From NCBI GenBank assembly GCA_036426205.1, contig CM071586.1:8337569-8401568 (forward strand): 64,000 bases of DNA, in the 5' to 3' direction. The position numbers and the translations under genes were made by a program. Below the pieces are notes generated by a model. The model made no database searches. It saw only the letters and a list, made by a program, of their open reading frames with translations, and was not told where the DNA came from. Below, one piece after another: positions 9,741 through 24,984 of the stretch. How positions within the stretch are numbered: the stretch's first letter is position 1; each line of letters starts with the position of its first letter. The stretch comes from Ascaphus truei (lineage: Eukaryota > Chordata > Amphibia > Anura > Ascaphidae).

Positions 9741-11015
9741 TTGAAACACGTCAAGGAGAGAAAGGGAGAGGGAGAGAAGGAGAGGGAGGGGGAGAGAGAG
9801 ACACAGCCTGAATTACCCATACACCAGTTTGAGGAATGTGAAACTGTGGGATGGAGCACATTTACACTGGGGCTGTATCTTCTGGCCTATATAGGATAGA
9901 AACTGCGTAGTATCCTGGGAGCCCTATATATACCATTTAGCACCTTGTCACAACATAAACACGCACATTACAGTCTCAGCCCATTGTATCTATGCACATG
10001 TAGCCATATAGTCCCCTGGCTATTAAATTATCTGCCCTAGTACCATAAGTCGTGGTTAGAGCAGGCAGTGCTAGGGTTAAACCTATCTCACATGGCTCAG
10101 CATGTGAGCATCTTCCCCAGGTGTTACTTTGTTGCGGGTTCCAGGTGCTAGTCTGGAAAACTTTGGCGCATGTGCCAGGTGTGTGAGTTTACTCCAGTGG
10201 TAATGCCCAGTTACTGGGGCTGAGGAGAGGGACACACCCCTGGTATAAAAGTTGTCTCCCTTCCAAATGTAAGTGTTCTCTCTAGTCTGATATACAAAAG
10301 AAACAGAATCCCTATTAGGAGCACTCAACCCCTACTGACATATTAAAAGGAAATAGTTTATTTATAACATATAGGAAAGAAAGCTACACACATGTTTAAA
10401 ACCTAAGGACGCAGTGAGTAAGATACCCCTAGCTGATGTGTTATACCTCACTATGAATAGTGTAATGCAAAGTCTCCCCTTAATAGGTGAAGAAACCCCT
10501 TACATATCACCAAAAATTTGGGCCATATCCCTGATACCACCAAAGCCTCTCCAACAGAGGTTCGTGGTCCCTGGTAAATCTTATTCAACCATTGGGGTGT
10601 CAGGTTCCATCTGAAAATAACTTTATATATATTTTCTTTTGAAATTGTGCAAATAGATGTTTTTGTTGCATTGTACCATATACTGTATCTTCCCAGTATT
10701 CAACATACTGGACACCTAACAGGCTCCTATTGAACCCTCAAAATGACCACAACATATATATAAGCATATGAGTGTCACAGAGGAGTGCTACTGAGCATGG
10801 CAATATATATTTAAAACCAGAGACAGAACATAAAACACAGACAAAGCTCAGTTTTAGCACATCCAGTGAGACTCATACACGGTACAGTGCCTAAATATAT
10901 ATGTATAAATATCTAATAAGTAAAATGGTCTTTTAGTTTGACATTTTTGGCCAAAATTGTTGTAAGCCCCTGAGCCAACGCCACGGCAGACCACATATCA
11001 GGGGTCCCTAACGTT
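9741..11015. other. Intergenic, unassigned repeats
   Basis: Contains a short GAGAGGGAGA purine tract near 9765-9805 and AT-rich sequence. CTTCCCAGTATTC recurs at about 10690 and 11030, suggesting duplicated repeat edges. No coding feature was supported. Confidence 0.4.
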
Positions 11016-12455
11016 AATATATATATATCTTCCCAGTATTCCCATGAGATCTCTATCTAAAAATCTTGAGCCCATTGATCCATATAATGGTGGGCGTAGA
11101 AGGCATTAATTTCCAGAGAAATAAGGACTTGATATAAAGTTTAGATGAGCCCCCTTTGATCATTTCCATTTCTACATAGCTCCTCAAATGCAGAGCTATC
11201 TGGAAAAGGCCCACCTGGGGACAGCTGCCTAACATAGTGGCAAACTTGAAGAAATCTAAATACCACAGAGCCCGGAAAGCGTGTTTCTGACAAAATTCCA
11301 CAAAAGATAACAGTTTAACTTTAGATATGAAATCGCCCACATCTCTAATATTCTTAGTCTTCCAAACATCAAAAATACTGGTAACCCATCCCGGACCAAA
11401 ATCAGGGTTGTCGAAAATGGGGGTGCGTAGAGAGAGCTGAAACTAGCTGATATTGAGACCCTTTGTCAAATCTTAAGAGAGAATCTAATTACTGCCAAAT
11501 CATAAAGATCTGGTCTAGGGTGTGTTATTGATTTGTTGTTCCACAAGAGAGCCGGTAGTGCCGCAGAGCTATTGAATATATTTTCAAGCTCTACCTACCT
11601 ATACTGGTATTTCTGGTAATGCCAATAAACAATCTGTTTCAAATGAGAGGCTAAATAATATTTCTTTATATCCGGAACTGCTAGTGCTCCTCTTTCTCTG
11701 GGTACGAGTAGAACTGAACTCGCAACTCTTGGTCTTTTGTTACCCCATATGAACTACATAATCTTATTCTGTAAATCCCTTATATATTTTATCGGAAGAG
11801 TGACTGGAAGTGTCTGAAAATAATATAATAATTTTGGGAGAATGTTCATCTTAACTGATATAATACGGTCCATCCAAAATATTTGGTGACCATTCCATAT
11901 TAGAAGATTCCGTTTGATTCTTGTAAAAAGCTCTGGGTAGATATATTTGTAGAGAGATTGGTAATTCTTTGTGAGAAAAATCCCTAGGTATTCCAGTCTT
12001 ACTTTATTCCAATGATAATTGAAATTTAGTTGAATTAATTTTACGTCAATAGCTGAAAGAGTTAAATTTAGTGCCTCTTTAGAGGAGTTAATTTTGTAAC
12101 CTGAAAGAGATCTAAACTCAGAGAGTGCTTCTTGTAAATTGGGAAGGGAAGTCAGGCGGTTAGAAACTGTCAGAATAATATCATCAGCAAACAAAGATAA
12201 TTTGATTTATTCGGATCCGATTCTAATGCCCTGAGTATCAGGGTTTTTCCTCATTCTTGTTGCAAGAGGCTCAATCGTTAACGCAAGGAGCAAGGGAGAT
12301 AAAAGGCAGCCCTGCCTAGTGCCATTCCTGATTTTAATTTGATTTAACTCACCACCCGGCATTTTTTTACAAGCCGTTGGCGAGTCATATACGGCCTGAA
12401 CCCTTTTCAGAAATGGGCCGGAGGAACCGAACGCTTGTATAGTTCTATCCAGAAA
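11016..12455 (-). pseudogene. L1 ORF2 fragment: reverse transcriptase half
   Basis: On the minus strand, translation gives the L1 RT sequence GTRQGCLLSPLL (around 12290-12330) followed by the FADDI active-site box at about 12190. The palm/thumb region with KVRLEYLGIFLTKNYQSLY follows, then less conserved C-terminal sequence down to about 11020. Several stops and frame changes break the reading. The endonuclease half of the same element lies at 14242-15086, but about 1 kb of ORF2 between them is missing, so this is an inactive rearranged copy. Confidence 0.85.
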
Positions 12456-14241
12456 ATATTTTGTGGCTCTCTACCTGGCTGTGTCTTTTGAAACACACCA
12501 TTGTGCCGGTGATCACACACTCTTTTAGACTATGGGACAGACCCAAGTTTAATTATAAGCTTAGTAGTCCAAACTCCCTGATGACCCCTTTCTTTGGGAA
12601 CAAGGATTTTTCACTGGGGTATTCCAAACAAACTTTTGCGAACTGGCGATGAGCAAACATCACCAGATTTTTTTACATTAGTCATGATCTTAAGATAATT
12701 CCCTTTGACAAACTGGTTAAGGATAAAGGAGTTCCATTGGGAAAGATCTTTCGTTATCTCCAGATAAGGACCTTTTATGCTAAAGTTATGCCCACTAGCC
12801 ATATCTCATTGTTTGAGAGACTATGCCTTGGGGCCGACTCCCACTAGAGGTTGATTTCAAAATTATATGGCCAATTTTACCTGTCAGCTGAAGTCCCCCA
12901 GGCTAAGCTTAAATTTATGGAGAAATCGGAAAACGATTCTGGTGAGGAACTGGAGGACGAGGATTGGGAGGATATTTTTGAGCCTGTAGCTAAAAGCTCA
13001 ATCTGCTCAACTATTCAAGAAAAGACAAAGAAACGAGCGTAACAAATACTGTAATAGAAAATTAAATAATGAGTCCAAAATATTATGTAGATGTAGAAAA
13101 TGTCCTTTGATGGGTGCCACAGAAGGGTAGGTTTGATCCAAGACCAGGTATGAGGATAAATGCAGATAAGAGTCCCAAGCGCACTCACATCCAGATGTGT
13201 ATATATAAAAAAGATTTAAAAAATCAAAAATAGTGTAATATTGTAAAAAATAGTATCAACTGCAGATAAATATATAAATGTGGTACTCACATTTTATGTG
13301 AGCCAAATATGCATATCGGTTGTTCCAAGTAACCAATTTAGGATTTTTCCAAGTAACCAATTTAGGATTTTTCCAAGTAACCAGCTTAGGAGAACTATTC
13401 AAAGTTATGACTCGTTGGTACAACACCCCCAAAAATATCGCTAAATATGTTCCAGGCTACTCCCCCGTTTGTCCCAAAGGATGCAGTGGAATGGCCTCTT
13501 TCCTACATATGTGGTGATCCTGCCCTCGGGTATAGGACCTCTGGAGGCGGGTGAGATCTTGGATCCAACAGACTATGGGCTCAGATTACCCCCTAGATCT
13601 GTGGTTGTTCTTATTGAACAAACCACTCATAGACCACACAAGAGCGGAAAATAAATTAATAACTCATATTACTACTGCAGTACGTTACGCTATAGCAAGT
13701 TTATGGAAACAGAATAAACTACCATCAATCCCATTTATTAGAAACAAGGTATGGTTTATATGTATGATGGAAAAACTCACTAGTTTCCTGAAAGACACAT
13801 ATGATAACTTTCAGAAGGTATGGTTGCCCTGGATTACACACACAGGTAGCAAATAGGTAGATTTAGGCTCTCCCAGCCTGTAGCCCCCTTAAACCAATCT
13901 CACACCACAGTCGAGGGATAGCCCAGTTGCCTCCCCCCGCTCCTTCACGTATGTTATGATATACATCCATATATAATCATCTCCACCATCCCAGTTCCCC
14001 AGGAGATGGACCCTATAGTGTGCAAAGAGGCTGCCCCAGAACCCTTTCGCAAACCAAGCTCTATTATGCCTATGTAAACTACTAAGAATGGTTGTTCCAT
14101 CAAAATGCTGTTCCCCCCCCATCCTTCCTCTCTGCCCTTTTTCTTTTATGTTCCCACCCCCCCCCCAGACTTACAAACAAATGATGTTATATTTCTGTAT
14201 ATCTCTGCCTTGATACCTAATAAAAATTTAAGTTGAAAAAA
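12456..14241 (+). pseudogene. L1 3' fragment inserted in antisense L1
   Basis: Plus-strand frames around 13400-13857 encode the L1 ORF2 C-terminus (CPKGCSGMASFLHMWW, then HITTAVRYAIASLWKQ). The frame ends ITHTGSK before a 3' UTR that ends AATAAAAATTT with an A-rich tail at 14219-14241. It interrupts the minus-strand L1. Around 13042-13320 it carries a further unidentified, possibly SINE-like insertion. Next to that, a 20-bp unit TTCCAAGTAACCAATTTAGG is repeated about three times at 13322-13385. Confidence 0.8.
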
Positions 14242-15086
14242 AGAAATAATCAACCAATAAATTCCCTATCTCCTCCTCAATTCCAGTCTGATTCAAAAGC
14301 GAATCATTTAGATGCCATTGAAAGACCTTGGGTCGAATAAAGGGGAGTTTCAGGACCAACTCCACTGGGGCATGATCCGACCATGTTATAGGGCCTATAT
14401 TTGTCTGGGCGACTTTATCGAAAAGATTCGCAGAGACAAATACTGTACTGTATATAGTCAATTATTGTATAAATATCGTGAGGGGGGAGAATAAAATGTA
14501 CTGTATAGTCTCTTTGTTTTTTATTCTTAGTGCGCCAAGCATCTTCTAGCGTGAATTCTTTTGTGAGTTTGCTAAAACGTTTTGATTTGTTAAATACATA
14601 ATTTGCTAGTTTTTGATTTGGAGACGAGGACTTGTCCAGATCAGAATTCAGGGTCATATTAAAATCTCCGCCTAGTATTATATCCCCTAGAGAGGACCCC
14701 CCAATTTCTTCAAAAATTGATTTCAGGAAATCGATTTGTTGATCATTCGGAGCATACTGTACATATTCACTAAGGTTACCTTAATCCCATGACAAAAAAA
14801 ACCCTTATCATTATAAATCTACCCTTCTAATCTCTTTTTATTTCTTGCATTTGACATGGGACATCTTGTTTTATTCTCTTTTATTCTTGGTGAATTCTTG
14901 GTATGCCAACGGTTAGGTAACCCGAAAAGTTTTGGGTGAGTCTTGGGAATTAAAATGAGTTTCCTGGAGACACAAAATATCCGCCTGCTTCTTCTTAAAT
15001 TCTCTCAGGGCTAGTCTCAATTTGCTATTTGAGTCTAGTCCCGTTATATTTAGAGAGACTACTTTTATAGGTAATTGATTAGTCAT
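14242..15086 (-). pseudogene. L1 ORF2 fragment: endonuclease half
   Basis: The ATG at 15086 (minus) opens the APE-type endonuclease: KVVSLNITGLDS, then ADILCLQETHF. The C-terminal motif WSDHAPVELVLK follows at about 14370. Frame changes and stops break it. It belongs to the same minus-strand element as 11016-12455. No ORF1 was seen upstream, so the copy is 5' truncated or separated from ORF1. Confidence 0.85.
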
Positions 15087-16085
15087 GGATTACATGCTAA
15101 GTATAGTTCTCTGTTTATCCTAATATATGATCTGCGTGTATCGGTGTCGTTATCTGATCTTGATGTCTTACTACGATCCTCTTTAAAGAAGATCTTTTAT
15201 AGGGTATGCTCACCCTTGTGGTAGGACTGCCACGTACTCCAGAGCGAGACTCCATAATTGTGGGCAGCAGAGCGGTTTGAATGAGGCAATATTATTTGTT
15301 GGTGCTTATCAGCTCATATGCAGCCCTAGTAGATTAGATGCTCTGGATCATGATAGGGTTAACAGGACTGAGGTGGATTAATTAGTAATACAATTGTATG
15401 AGGGATGACACTTTTATTATCTGCAAATACTCACGCTAATGAGACTTGGACTGTGAGTGTATTTCCGTGATATTATTCTGCCATATAGGCATGGGTTGAT
15501 TGATTAAGGATTTTCATCATTAAGAAATCCTGGGCACCAAAGGGTTACTACTATGGTGAGCACAGGCTGCTGGTTAATCATTGATAAAGAGTAGACACAG
15601 TAATATGTGATCAAGATATATATATATATTTTTTTTGTTGGATTTCTTTAAGCCATAAATCCAGTGATAACTTTGTCTTTTGTTCCATTGGTTGTTATAA
15701 TTCTCTTGTTCTACCTATGTTAATTTGTATACTTTCATGTTGCTAGGTAACATCCTCCACCCCACCCTCTGTATGGCTCCTTTAGTGTCAAACGTGTGTA
15801 TGTAAAGTGTGATTTTAACTTTGTGAGGTATACCCCTGAAGAAAGTCCTTTTGGGGGCCGAAATGTCAAGCTCCTGTGTGTTATGGGTCAATAAATACCC
15901 TCTATTTTTGCATTTATTTTGTCTGGTGCAGATAATTAGACCATTCTGGGAGGAGGAAGAACTAGCCACGTTATACAAGAACATGCTATTATTATTTTCT
16001 TTTATTGGATATTTTTTTTCTATCTAGCACAGACACCTTCTGTAGGATACTTAACACTGAGTATGCAGCCATTTCCTAAATGCAT
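15087..16085. other. Repeat-rich spacer with hairpin-GAAA motif
   Basis: No coding feature. At 15836-15866 (+) is CTGAAGA, a short stem-loop, then GAAATGTC, followed by AATAAA at about 15891. It is one of the hammerhead-like motifs described in the findings. Confidence 0.45.
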
Positions 16086-17971
<1,886 letters not shown>

Positions 17972-18897
17972 ATGCCCATAATCATGCCTCCAAAACGTAA
18001 AAAAACGGACGTCACAGACTTCTTTAAGAGTAAACGCGTGACTGCACAAACGCAACAAGATGATGACTCCTCACCCGCTCAGCAGAATTCAGACCCGGAA
18101 GAAACCTGGACCCGCGAATATGTACAAAAAAAGACATACAACAACTATATATAAACTTGACAAATACCTTTCAATTAGGGGTCCAAAAGGTTGTGAAAGA
18201 ACTGAGACGGGATATTGAAAAGCAAGAGGAGCGTATCAATGGTATGGAGATGCACATGATGGAGGTTGCGGCCACACAAGAAAATCTTACCCAGGAAATG
18301 ATCCTAGTTAAGGAGAAGGTCGAGGAATTAATAGAACATCAAGAAGATCAGGATAATAGATCGCCTAGAAACAACCTATGTCTGTGAGGAATACCAGATT
18401 CAATAACGGATCTCATGGATTATGTGACCCGACTCTTCCTCATGCTATGCCCCAATACTCCTAAACTGCAACTGCTTGTCGATAGGGTGCAGCAGTCATA
18501 TGCCCAAAACTGCCTAATTCTGAAGTCCCTTGAGACGTAATCCTCAAATGACATTTTTTTTGATGTAAAAGAACCCATCATGACAGCAGCTAGAAATCGA
18601 GAAGCAATAGAAATGGAAGACAGCAAGATCCAAATCTTTGTGGATCTATCCCCAGCAACGCTACAGAGATGTAGACATCTCAAAGCCGTTTCGGAAACCT
18701 TGCATGAACACAGGGTAAAATACAAATGGGGTTTTCCTTTTCGTCTCATTGTGCTTACAAATGGACAGCAGTATGTCATAAAAGAAATGGCAGAGGCGCA
18801 CAGGCTAATGGAGAAGTTGGGTATCGAGACAAAGTTTCAGCGACCCTCTGATGACTCTGTGGAAGGGGAACGAAGCAAGCGCATTGGACAAAAGTAG
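17972..18897 (+). pseudogene. L1 ORF1 (RNA-binding protein) pseudogene
   Basis: Starts around MPPKRKKTDVTDFF at 17987, continues with a charged coiled coil (LRRDIEKQEERINGMEMH, about 18200-18340), and then the RRM/C-terminal region (HRVKYKWGFPFRLIV and MEKLGIETKFQR), stopping at 18895-18897. This is the order of L1 ORF1p, which coats L1 RNA. It is dead: a stop at 18152-18154 with a frame change, an in-frame TGA at 18385-18387 in the NNLRxRG region, and another stop at 18538-18540. Confidence 0.85.
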
Positions 18898-19654
18898 GCA
18901 CATAAAAACAAGACGCCAGGGCCAGAAGCACACTCAGAGTGAACATGCTGTTTAGGTTGCTGAGGTGACCATGACCATTCTGCCAGCTAAAGAAACAGCT
19001 ACTGTATAAACAACTGAACTGTTCAAGACTACTGGTCGGGACGATGTTCAGCAGAAAACCAGAGACAAAAAACAAAGACAATGGACTGTTATGGGTTACG
19101 CAGGTTTACAGTTAATTTACTTAATAGACTATAGTAAGATTGATGATTGATGGTGATTGATATTTTGGGTAATTATTGAACTAAATGGTGCAGCTGAATG
19201 TAGAAACAGTACAACAGAATTGTAGTGAACTGCATCATGCTATATGGATCTGCACCTTTAGATACATGAGATCAAAGGAGGATTGCAAGTTTAGTGGTCT
19301 CCTGGGAAGTGTGAGTATTGCGTTACCGTGCTGCGCCTCTTTTATTTTTCCTTATATAGCTCGTTGCTATATAAATATGTGCCATTGTTGTTGGACCACA
19401 GATATGGTACCAACGGACCCAAGCCCTCCTGGATTTACACATGGATTTCCATGTGTTATATTTCCTATTATATGTTCTGTATTGTCCCCATGCATTCCCT
19501 TACCCCATCCCCTAAGATATGTATCTCGACACCTGTTCTATGGTTTATCCATGCTCCAAGGTCGCTCTTCATACTAATTCTAGGGCAAGTTTCAGGCTTC
19601 TGATATACAGTATAAAGAGCCAATATCCCTTTCATACAAAAATAAAAATGTAAC
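18898..19654 (+). other. L1 inter-ORF spacer
   Basis: Sequence between ORF1 and the start of ORF2 of the same L1. It includes TGTGCCATTGTTGTTGG-like low-information sequence and no other recognisable feature. It ends where the LTR begins. Confidence 0.5.
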
Positions 19655-20320
19655 TGAGAAAGTGAGGGACATAGGGGGTCTCAAGTAAACAGCACTATGC
19701 AGCCATTTTGTTCGCAACCATCTTGGTTGCCTGATCTTGTCAGCCATTTTGTTCTGTCTGTTCTTGTCCCTGTCTGTCATCCATTTTTATGTGTTCTGTC
19801 TGTGTGTGCGTCTGCTTGAAAGCATGACATGGAAGTACAGCTTGGGTTTGAAAGAATGTTTCGCTCTAAGCAAATTGTTGATACCAGCCCTGCCAGCCCA
19901 GCTGCAGAAGAAGGGAGGGTGCGTACAGCCTTGAGAAGTGGGATCAGAGTTAGAATTAACTTCTCAACATTCGATTGTCTGGTGGAAACAGAGATAGAAA
20001 TCATTTCTCACATTCAACCCCTTACAGAATACATAAACATAGCAGGCCTCATATATATGGGGTAAAGGTTACTGAGCTTTGTATAATGATTTTAGCTGAC
20101 TTTCTCATTTTCATTTTTGTTATTACATTTATGTTATTTCTATGATGGTCAAACCACCCCATAAAGGGGGCGTGAGCTTTAGTATTAGGGTATAAATATA
20201 TAGTGTATGCCGTATACCTGTCAGAGAGCTTTGTTTATAAGCTGTCTCCTGTGTGCACCTGTACATCAATAAACTCGCTTGTTATTCTGTGATTGAACTC
20301 TAAACTTGTATTTTTTATCA
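19655..20320 (+). mobile_element. Solo ERV LTR inserted in L1
   Basis: A 666-bp TG...CA segment with a U3 rich in CCATTTTGT motifs, a TATA-like TATAAATATATAG near 20190 and an AATAAA near 20268. It matches, in order, the reverse complement of 44905-45650, including GCCCAGCTGCAGAAG, GGTGGA.TCAGAGATAGAAATCATTTC and CCCCTTA.AGAATA. L1 ORF2 resumes right after it. The flanks GTAAC and ATAAG are only approximately a target duplication. With no internal retroviral sequence here, it is a recombined solo LTR. Confidence 0.8.
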
Positions 20321-21590
20321 TTATAAGGTTTCAAGAGCCCACCCAAGTGTAAACAATGCCTTCACGAACTATGAAAAATTGGCTTCTGACACACTATTTC
20401 TTGAAGAGACACATTTCAGCAGAACCTCATACCCAAAGTTCTTCCACAAACACTTCACACAGCTATACCTATCCTCGACATCCACCAAAAAAGGTTGAGT
20501 AGCAATTATATTAAGCCCAAATGTATCCTTTCAGCTTGAGACACCCAAGAAAGATAAAGAGGGCAGATTTCTCTGCCTGGTAGGTATGCTAGCGGGGGTC
20601 CAAGTTACATTAATCAATATTTACATCCAAAATGTGTCAAGGTCTTCCTTATATGAGAATATATTTGATACAATAAGGACGGTGGCGAAGGGTTTTATTA
20701 TTCTAGGCGGGGACTTTAATACAGCTATGGATAGTGGAGGAGACAGGACAGGACCTGCACAGTATGGGATGAATATGAGAAATCCCCCAGAAATCAACAT
20801 AATTGCGGAATTTATGAAAGAACTCCAACTAGTTGATGTTTATAGGACATTCAACCCCCTTAAAAAAGACTTCACGTTATATTTGGCCCCTCACAACACA
20901 TACTCACTTACATACTTCTTCCTAGTAGATGCGAGACTACTATCACAACAAATACAGGCAAATATTAATAACATTACATGATCGGATCATGCAATGATGA
21001 ATATTATAATACCTAGGCTATCTCCCACAGGTGGCCCCAGGCAATGGCGATTGAATGAATCACGGTTATGTAGCAGATCTTGTGACAGAAATTAGAGGAG
21101 AAGTTTGATTTTTCTTTAACACAAATTACACAGATGACCTCCCAATCACAACGATATGGGAGGCGCATAAACTCTTTATTAGGGGCATCTTCATTAAAAT
21201 TGCCTCGCAGAGGAAGAAAGCCCGGTTAAAACGTGAGCTGGACTTGACCAGCTAAGCTTGCTAAGCTAGAGGATGCACATAAGAACACTAGCACCTCAGA
21301 CGTGCTGGCAAAAATTATACAGATCCGAGGAGAGCTAACTGTATGCCTTTTAGTAAAATGGAACAGACTTTGCGCTGGACCTCTCAGAAATATTATGAAA
21401 GAGGCAATAAGGCCTACACTATGCTGGCCAGGCGTCATAAAAATGCAGCCGCAGCAGAAAATATATAGACAATATGGCTGTCCGATGGAACGCTGACCAA
21501 AGACCTGGTCCAGATAGTGAAACAGTTCCACAACTTCTGCCAAAAGTTATATGATGGGACAAAGTTGACCTCCTGGGGAATTATATAAAG
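20321..21590 (+). pseudogene. L1 ORF2: endonuclease and linker
   Basis: Reads LFLEETHFS, then GGDFNTAMDSGGDR, and a degraded WSDHA motif near 20975: the catalytic landmarks of the L1 APE-like endonuclease, in order. The linker follows (IRGELTVCLLVKWN, then FHNFCQKLYDGTK). Several frame changes and stops are present. It breaks at about 21590, where a minus-strand L1 piece is inserted, and resumes at about 26800. Confidence 0.85.
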
Positions 21591-22704
21591 TATCTTTTTA
21601 TCAGGGTATTTACAGATACATTTCAAACATTTCATTGTAGCATATTGTATTTACATGTACATAGAGCATCCTATAATGTTACATAATCCAATATATATTT
21701 TCTATACCCATTTTTTTTTTCAAACTTATAACTGGTCTTGATCTAATAGATCTTGACCCTTTAACTCAAAACCTTGTTTCATAGCTTGCTTGTGACTACC
21801 GAACTTTCTTTCGATTATTGTATTTGTATTTGACTTTGACTAGGCTCTTAGTTTATAATCTGTTCTGTTATGTTCTGTTGTGTTGTAGGACGTTTTCCTT
21901 ACTTACTATTTCCTTTATCAGTACTCCCACCCGTTTCAGTTTATATTCTTATCTGAGGTGTCATCTGAATTTGTTCTGTTCTAGCTGGGGAAAGTAGTTT
22001 CTAATCATCTCCCATTTTTTGTCAAATTTGTCAAACTGGTTATCTCCTACTAGTTCTGTAGATATTCTGTGATCAGTTTGACCAAGAAGGATTTTATAAG
22101 TTCTATGTTAGGTGCTTGTGTATCCAACCACTTGATCATAATGGCTTTTCTGGCTACCAGAAGAATCATCTCTGTTGGGAGAATCGCTCCCCAATTTTGG
22201 TTAATCTTACTTATCCCAGGTTCAGTATTGGCAAATATCATGGGGAAGGGGTGTCTTACTAATTTTCGTATCTTCTTTGATATATTGTAGGACCTGTGTC
22301 CAGAACTCATTAATTTTTTTTGCATGTCCAGAGACAATGTTTGAGGTTAGCTTTAGGGAGGTTGCAGGGAGGGGCATTTCGTTGTGTCTGCTTCTAGATA
22401 CGTAATTTGTCTTATGAAAGATATATATGCCCAATGCATTTTCTTAAATTGCATTTCTCTCCAGTTTTCTGATGTAATTATTTTGCAAGTCCTGTCATAC
22501 CCAATTGCTAGTCTTCTATAGTCTTCATTTCTTGGAAGTCTTGTTGCCATGATTCTAGATTTCTTTTGTTTTTTTTCTCCATGTCTTGGAGTATCTGGTA
22601 TCTATGTCTTAACTGAAGTAAGTGTCTATTGCAGGCCTGCACAACTCACAAAGTGCGAAGGGCCGAACTGCTCCAAGGAAAAAAAATTGGGCCGCACGGG
22701 TAAA

Positions 22705-22960
22705 ATCATCATCATCATCATCGTCATCATCATCATCGTCATCATCATCATCATCATCATCTCTCCTCCAGCACCTCTCATCATCATCCTGCACCTCCCA
22801 TCACTCTCCCTCCTGCACCTCCCATCACTCTCCCCCCTGCACCTCCCATCACTCTCCTCCCATCACTCTCCCCCCCCTGCACCTGCCATCAATCTCCCTC
22901 CCCTGCACCTCACATCACTCTCCCCCCTGCACCTCACAAGGAAAACAGAGTCAGCCGCAC
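22705..22960. repeat. (TCA)n microsatellite and CTCCCATCACT minisatellite
   Basis: About 20 TCA/TCG units at 22709-22768 are followed by roughly six units of CTGCACCTCCCATCACTCTC to about 22935. The motif CCGCACGGGTAAAA occurs on both sides (22693 and 22955), so the block expanded inside the hAT 3' region. Confidence 0.9.
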
Positions 22961-23061
22961 GGGTAAAACAGCATTTATTATTCAAAATAACACATTTATT
23001 TACAATGTTTACTTGAAACAAAATTACTTTTAAAATACTTTAATTTAAATTAACTAATTTC

Positions 23062-24900
23062 CTAAACATCTGAAACGTAATGAGAGGTATTACACCTCTT
23101 TATAGCAACAAGCTTGTTGTATTCCGGGGTCATATTTGTAGTAGACGTCTTCAAAATGTCTTCCAAATTGTCATTTGTGAGACAAGAACGTTGTTTGTTT
23201 TTGTTCAAATTCATGATTGAGAACGTTTGTTCACAAATGTAGGAACTGCCAAAAATGCTGAACGTTTTCATTGCAGAGTCAATAAGATTTTGATACTTTT
23301 CACGGTCTATGCTCCTGTAGAATTCCTGCAGACTGCTTTCTCTGTGCTTATTTCTGTACTCTGTCGAACACTGAAGATCAATAATGTTCAACTGCAATTG
23401 GAATGGCAATTCTGCTGGATCCACTGAAAAGGGATCTTCAATCATCCTCAATTGAATGTCTTCTTAGTTAGACAATGTGAGTCTTCTGTCAAATTCTTCA
23501 ATCAGACCACCAATTTGCATAGCATATTTTCCTCCTAGCTCGGTGTGCTTGTGCTGAGGGATATGCTGTGCACAAGTGGGAAAGTGACACATTGCACCTT
23601 TCAACAGCTGACTTCTGAAAAGCTTCAATTTCACTTGGAAAGCCTTTACTGCTGCATAAAGTTGAAATATAAGCTTATTTTTTCCCTGAAGTTCAATGTT
23701 GAGGTTATTTAGATGTGTTGTAATGTCACAAAAGAAGAAAAGATCATGATTCCAGGACTCATCTTCAAGCTCAGGAAAATTTCTTGGTTCTTGTTCTAAG
23801 AATTGGGCTACTTCCTCTTTCAAAGCAACGAAACGCTGGAGCACTCGTCCTCGACTCAACCACCTCACATCCATATGGTAAAGTAGGTCGCTGCACTCGG
23901 CGTCTACCTCTTCCAGAAAAGCTCGGAATGTCCTATGTTTCAGTCCTCTAGAATGGAGGTAGTTAACAATAGAAACTACCACTGACATTACATAATCAAA
24001 CTTCAAAACTTTGCTACACAGAACCTGAAGATGTATTATACAGTGATGTTTGGTTATTTGTCTACCGATAAATTGTTCAATAAGAGTAACCGCTCCAACA
24101 TGTTTTCCACACATTGCCGGTGCACCATCAGTACAAATGGCCACCAAGTTTTCATAACCTATTCCCAACTTATCATTCATGCACTTTATAACTTCAGTGG
24201 ATATTTCTTTTCCGGTTGTCCGGCCTGTCATGGAGCACATACCAACAAGCTCTTCAGTAATTTCAAAGTTTCTATCAATACCTTGAATAAAAATAAGAAG
24301 TTGAGCCGTGTCCTTCAAATCTGTACTTTCGTCCATTGTGAGAGAGTAGAAGCGGAACTCACTGGCTTTCTGCTTCAACTGATCAGTAAGATTTGTGGAA
24401 ATGTCCTCTATCCTCCTCTGTACAGTCATGCGTGATAGACTGACATTCTCAAATGTTCCCTTCTTTTCTGGACATAACCCAGAAACAGCAATCAGCATGC
24501 ATTTCTTTATAAAGTCACCCTCAGAATAACTTTTTCCAGCAGCAGCAATTTCCCTCGATATTTCAAAACTGACCTTGGTGGCCGCCTCGCTCTCGGTGTT
24601 CACTTTCTTGAAAATCTGTTGTTCTGCATCAAGACGTTTCACAAAATGTGCTGCTTTAATTTTCTTTTCATGTGCGTCCAAATTGGCCACTTCGGGATGT
24701 TTAGTCTCAAAGTGGCGCCGAATATTGTATTCCTTGGGAACGGCTACCTTTTCGCGAAACACAGAAATTTGTCTCGGAACATTGTAAAAAAATATTTATT
24801 TGTCCATTCATGGTTAAAAGATCTATTCTCCGATTCCAACTTTCTTATTTTCTTGTCACTCGTTGCAGCTGTAGTTGTTGGAAATAGGAAAGTCATTGAT
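23062..24900 (-). pseudogene. hAT transposase pseudogene (BED finger, ZBED/GTF2IRD2-like)
   Basis: The minus strand encodes almost all of a hAT transposase. From the N-terminus it has WTNKYFF and a BED zinc-finger start, then the RNase-H-like core with SLTMDESTDLKDTAQL (first catalytic D region) and ICTDGAPAMCGKHVG (second). Next come MDVRWLSRGRVLQRF, and finally the hATC dimerisation region with FGSSYICEQTFSIMN. Total span is about 600 codons, the usual size. Breaks: a frame change inside the BED finger near 24783 and a single in-frame TAA at 23464-23466, after which the same frame continues to 23062. This lineage also gave rise to domesticated vertebrate genes, but the stop and the intact surrounding transposon show this is an inactive element copy. 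Confidence 0.9.
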
Positions 24901-24984
24901 GATGATAATTAATATTTTCACAATGTAGTCTAATTTCAAACAGAATTATATAGAAAATTATACATTTCTTTTTTTGAAAGCCTG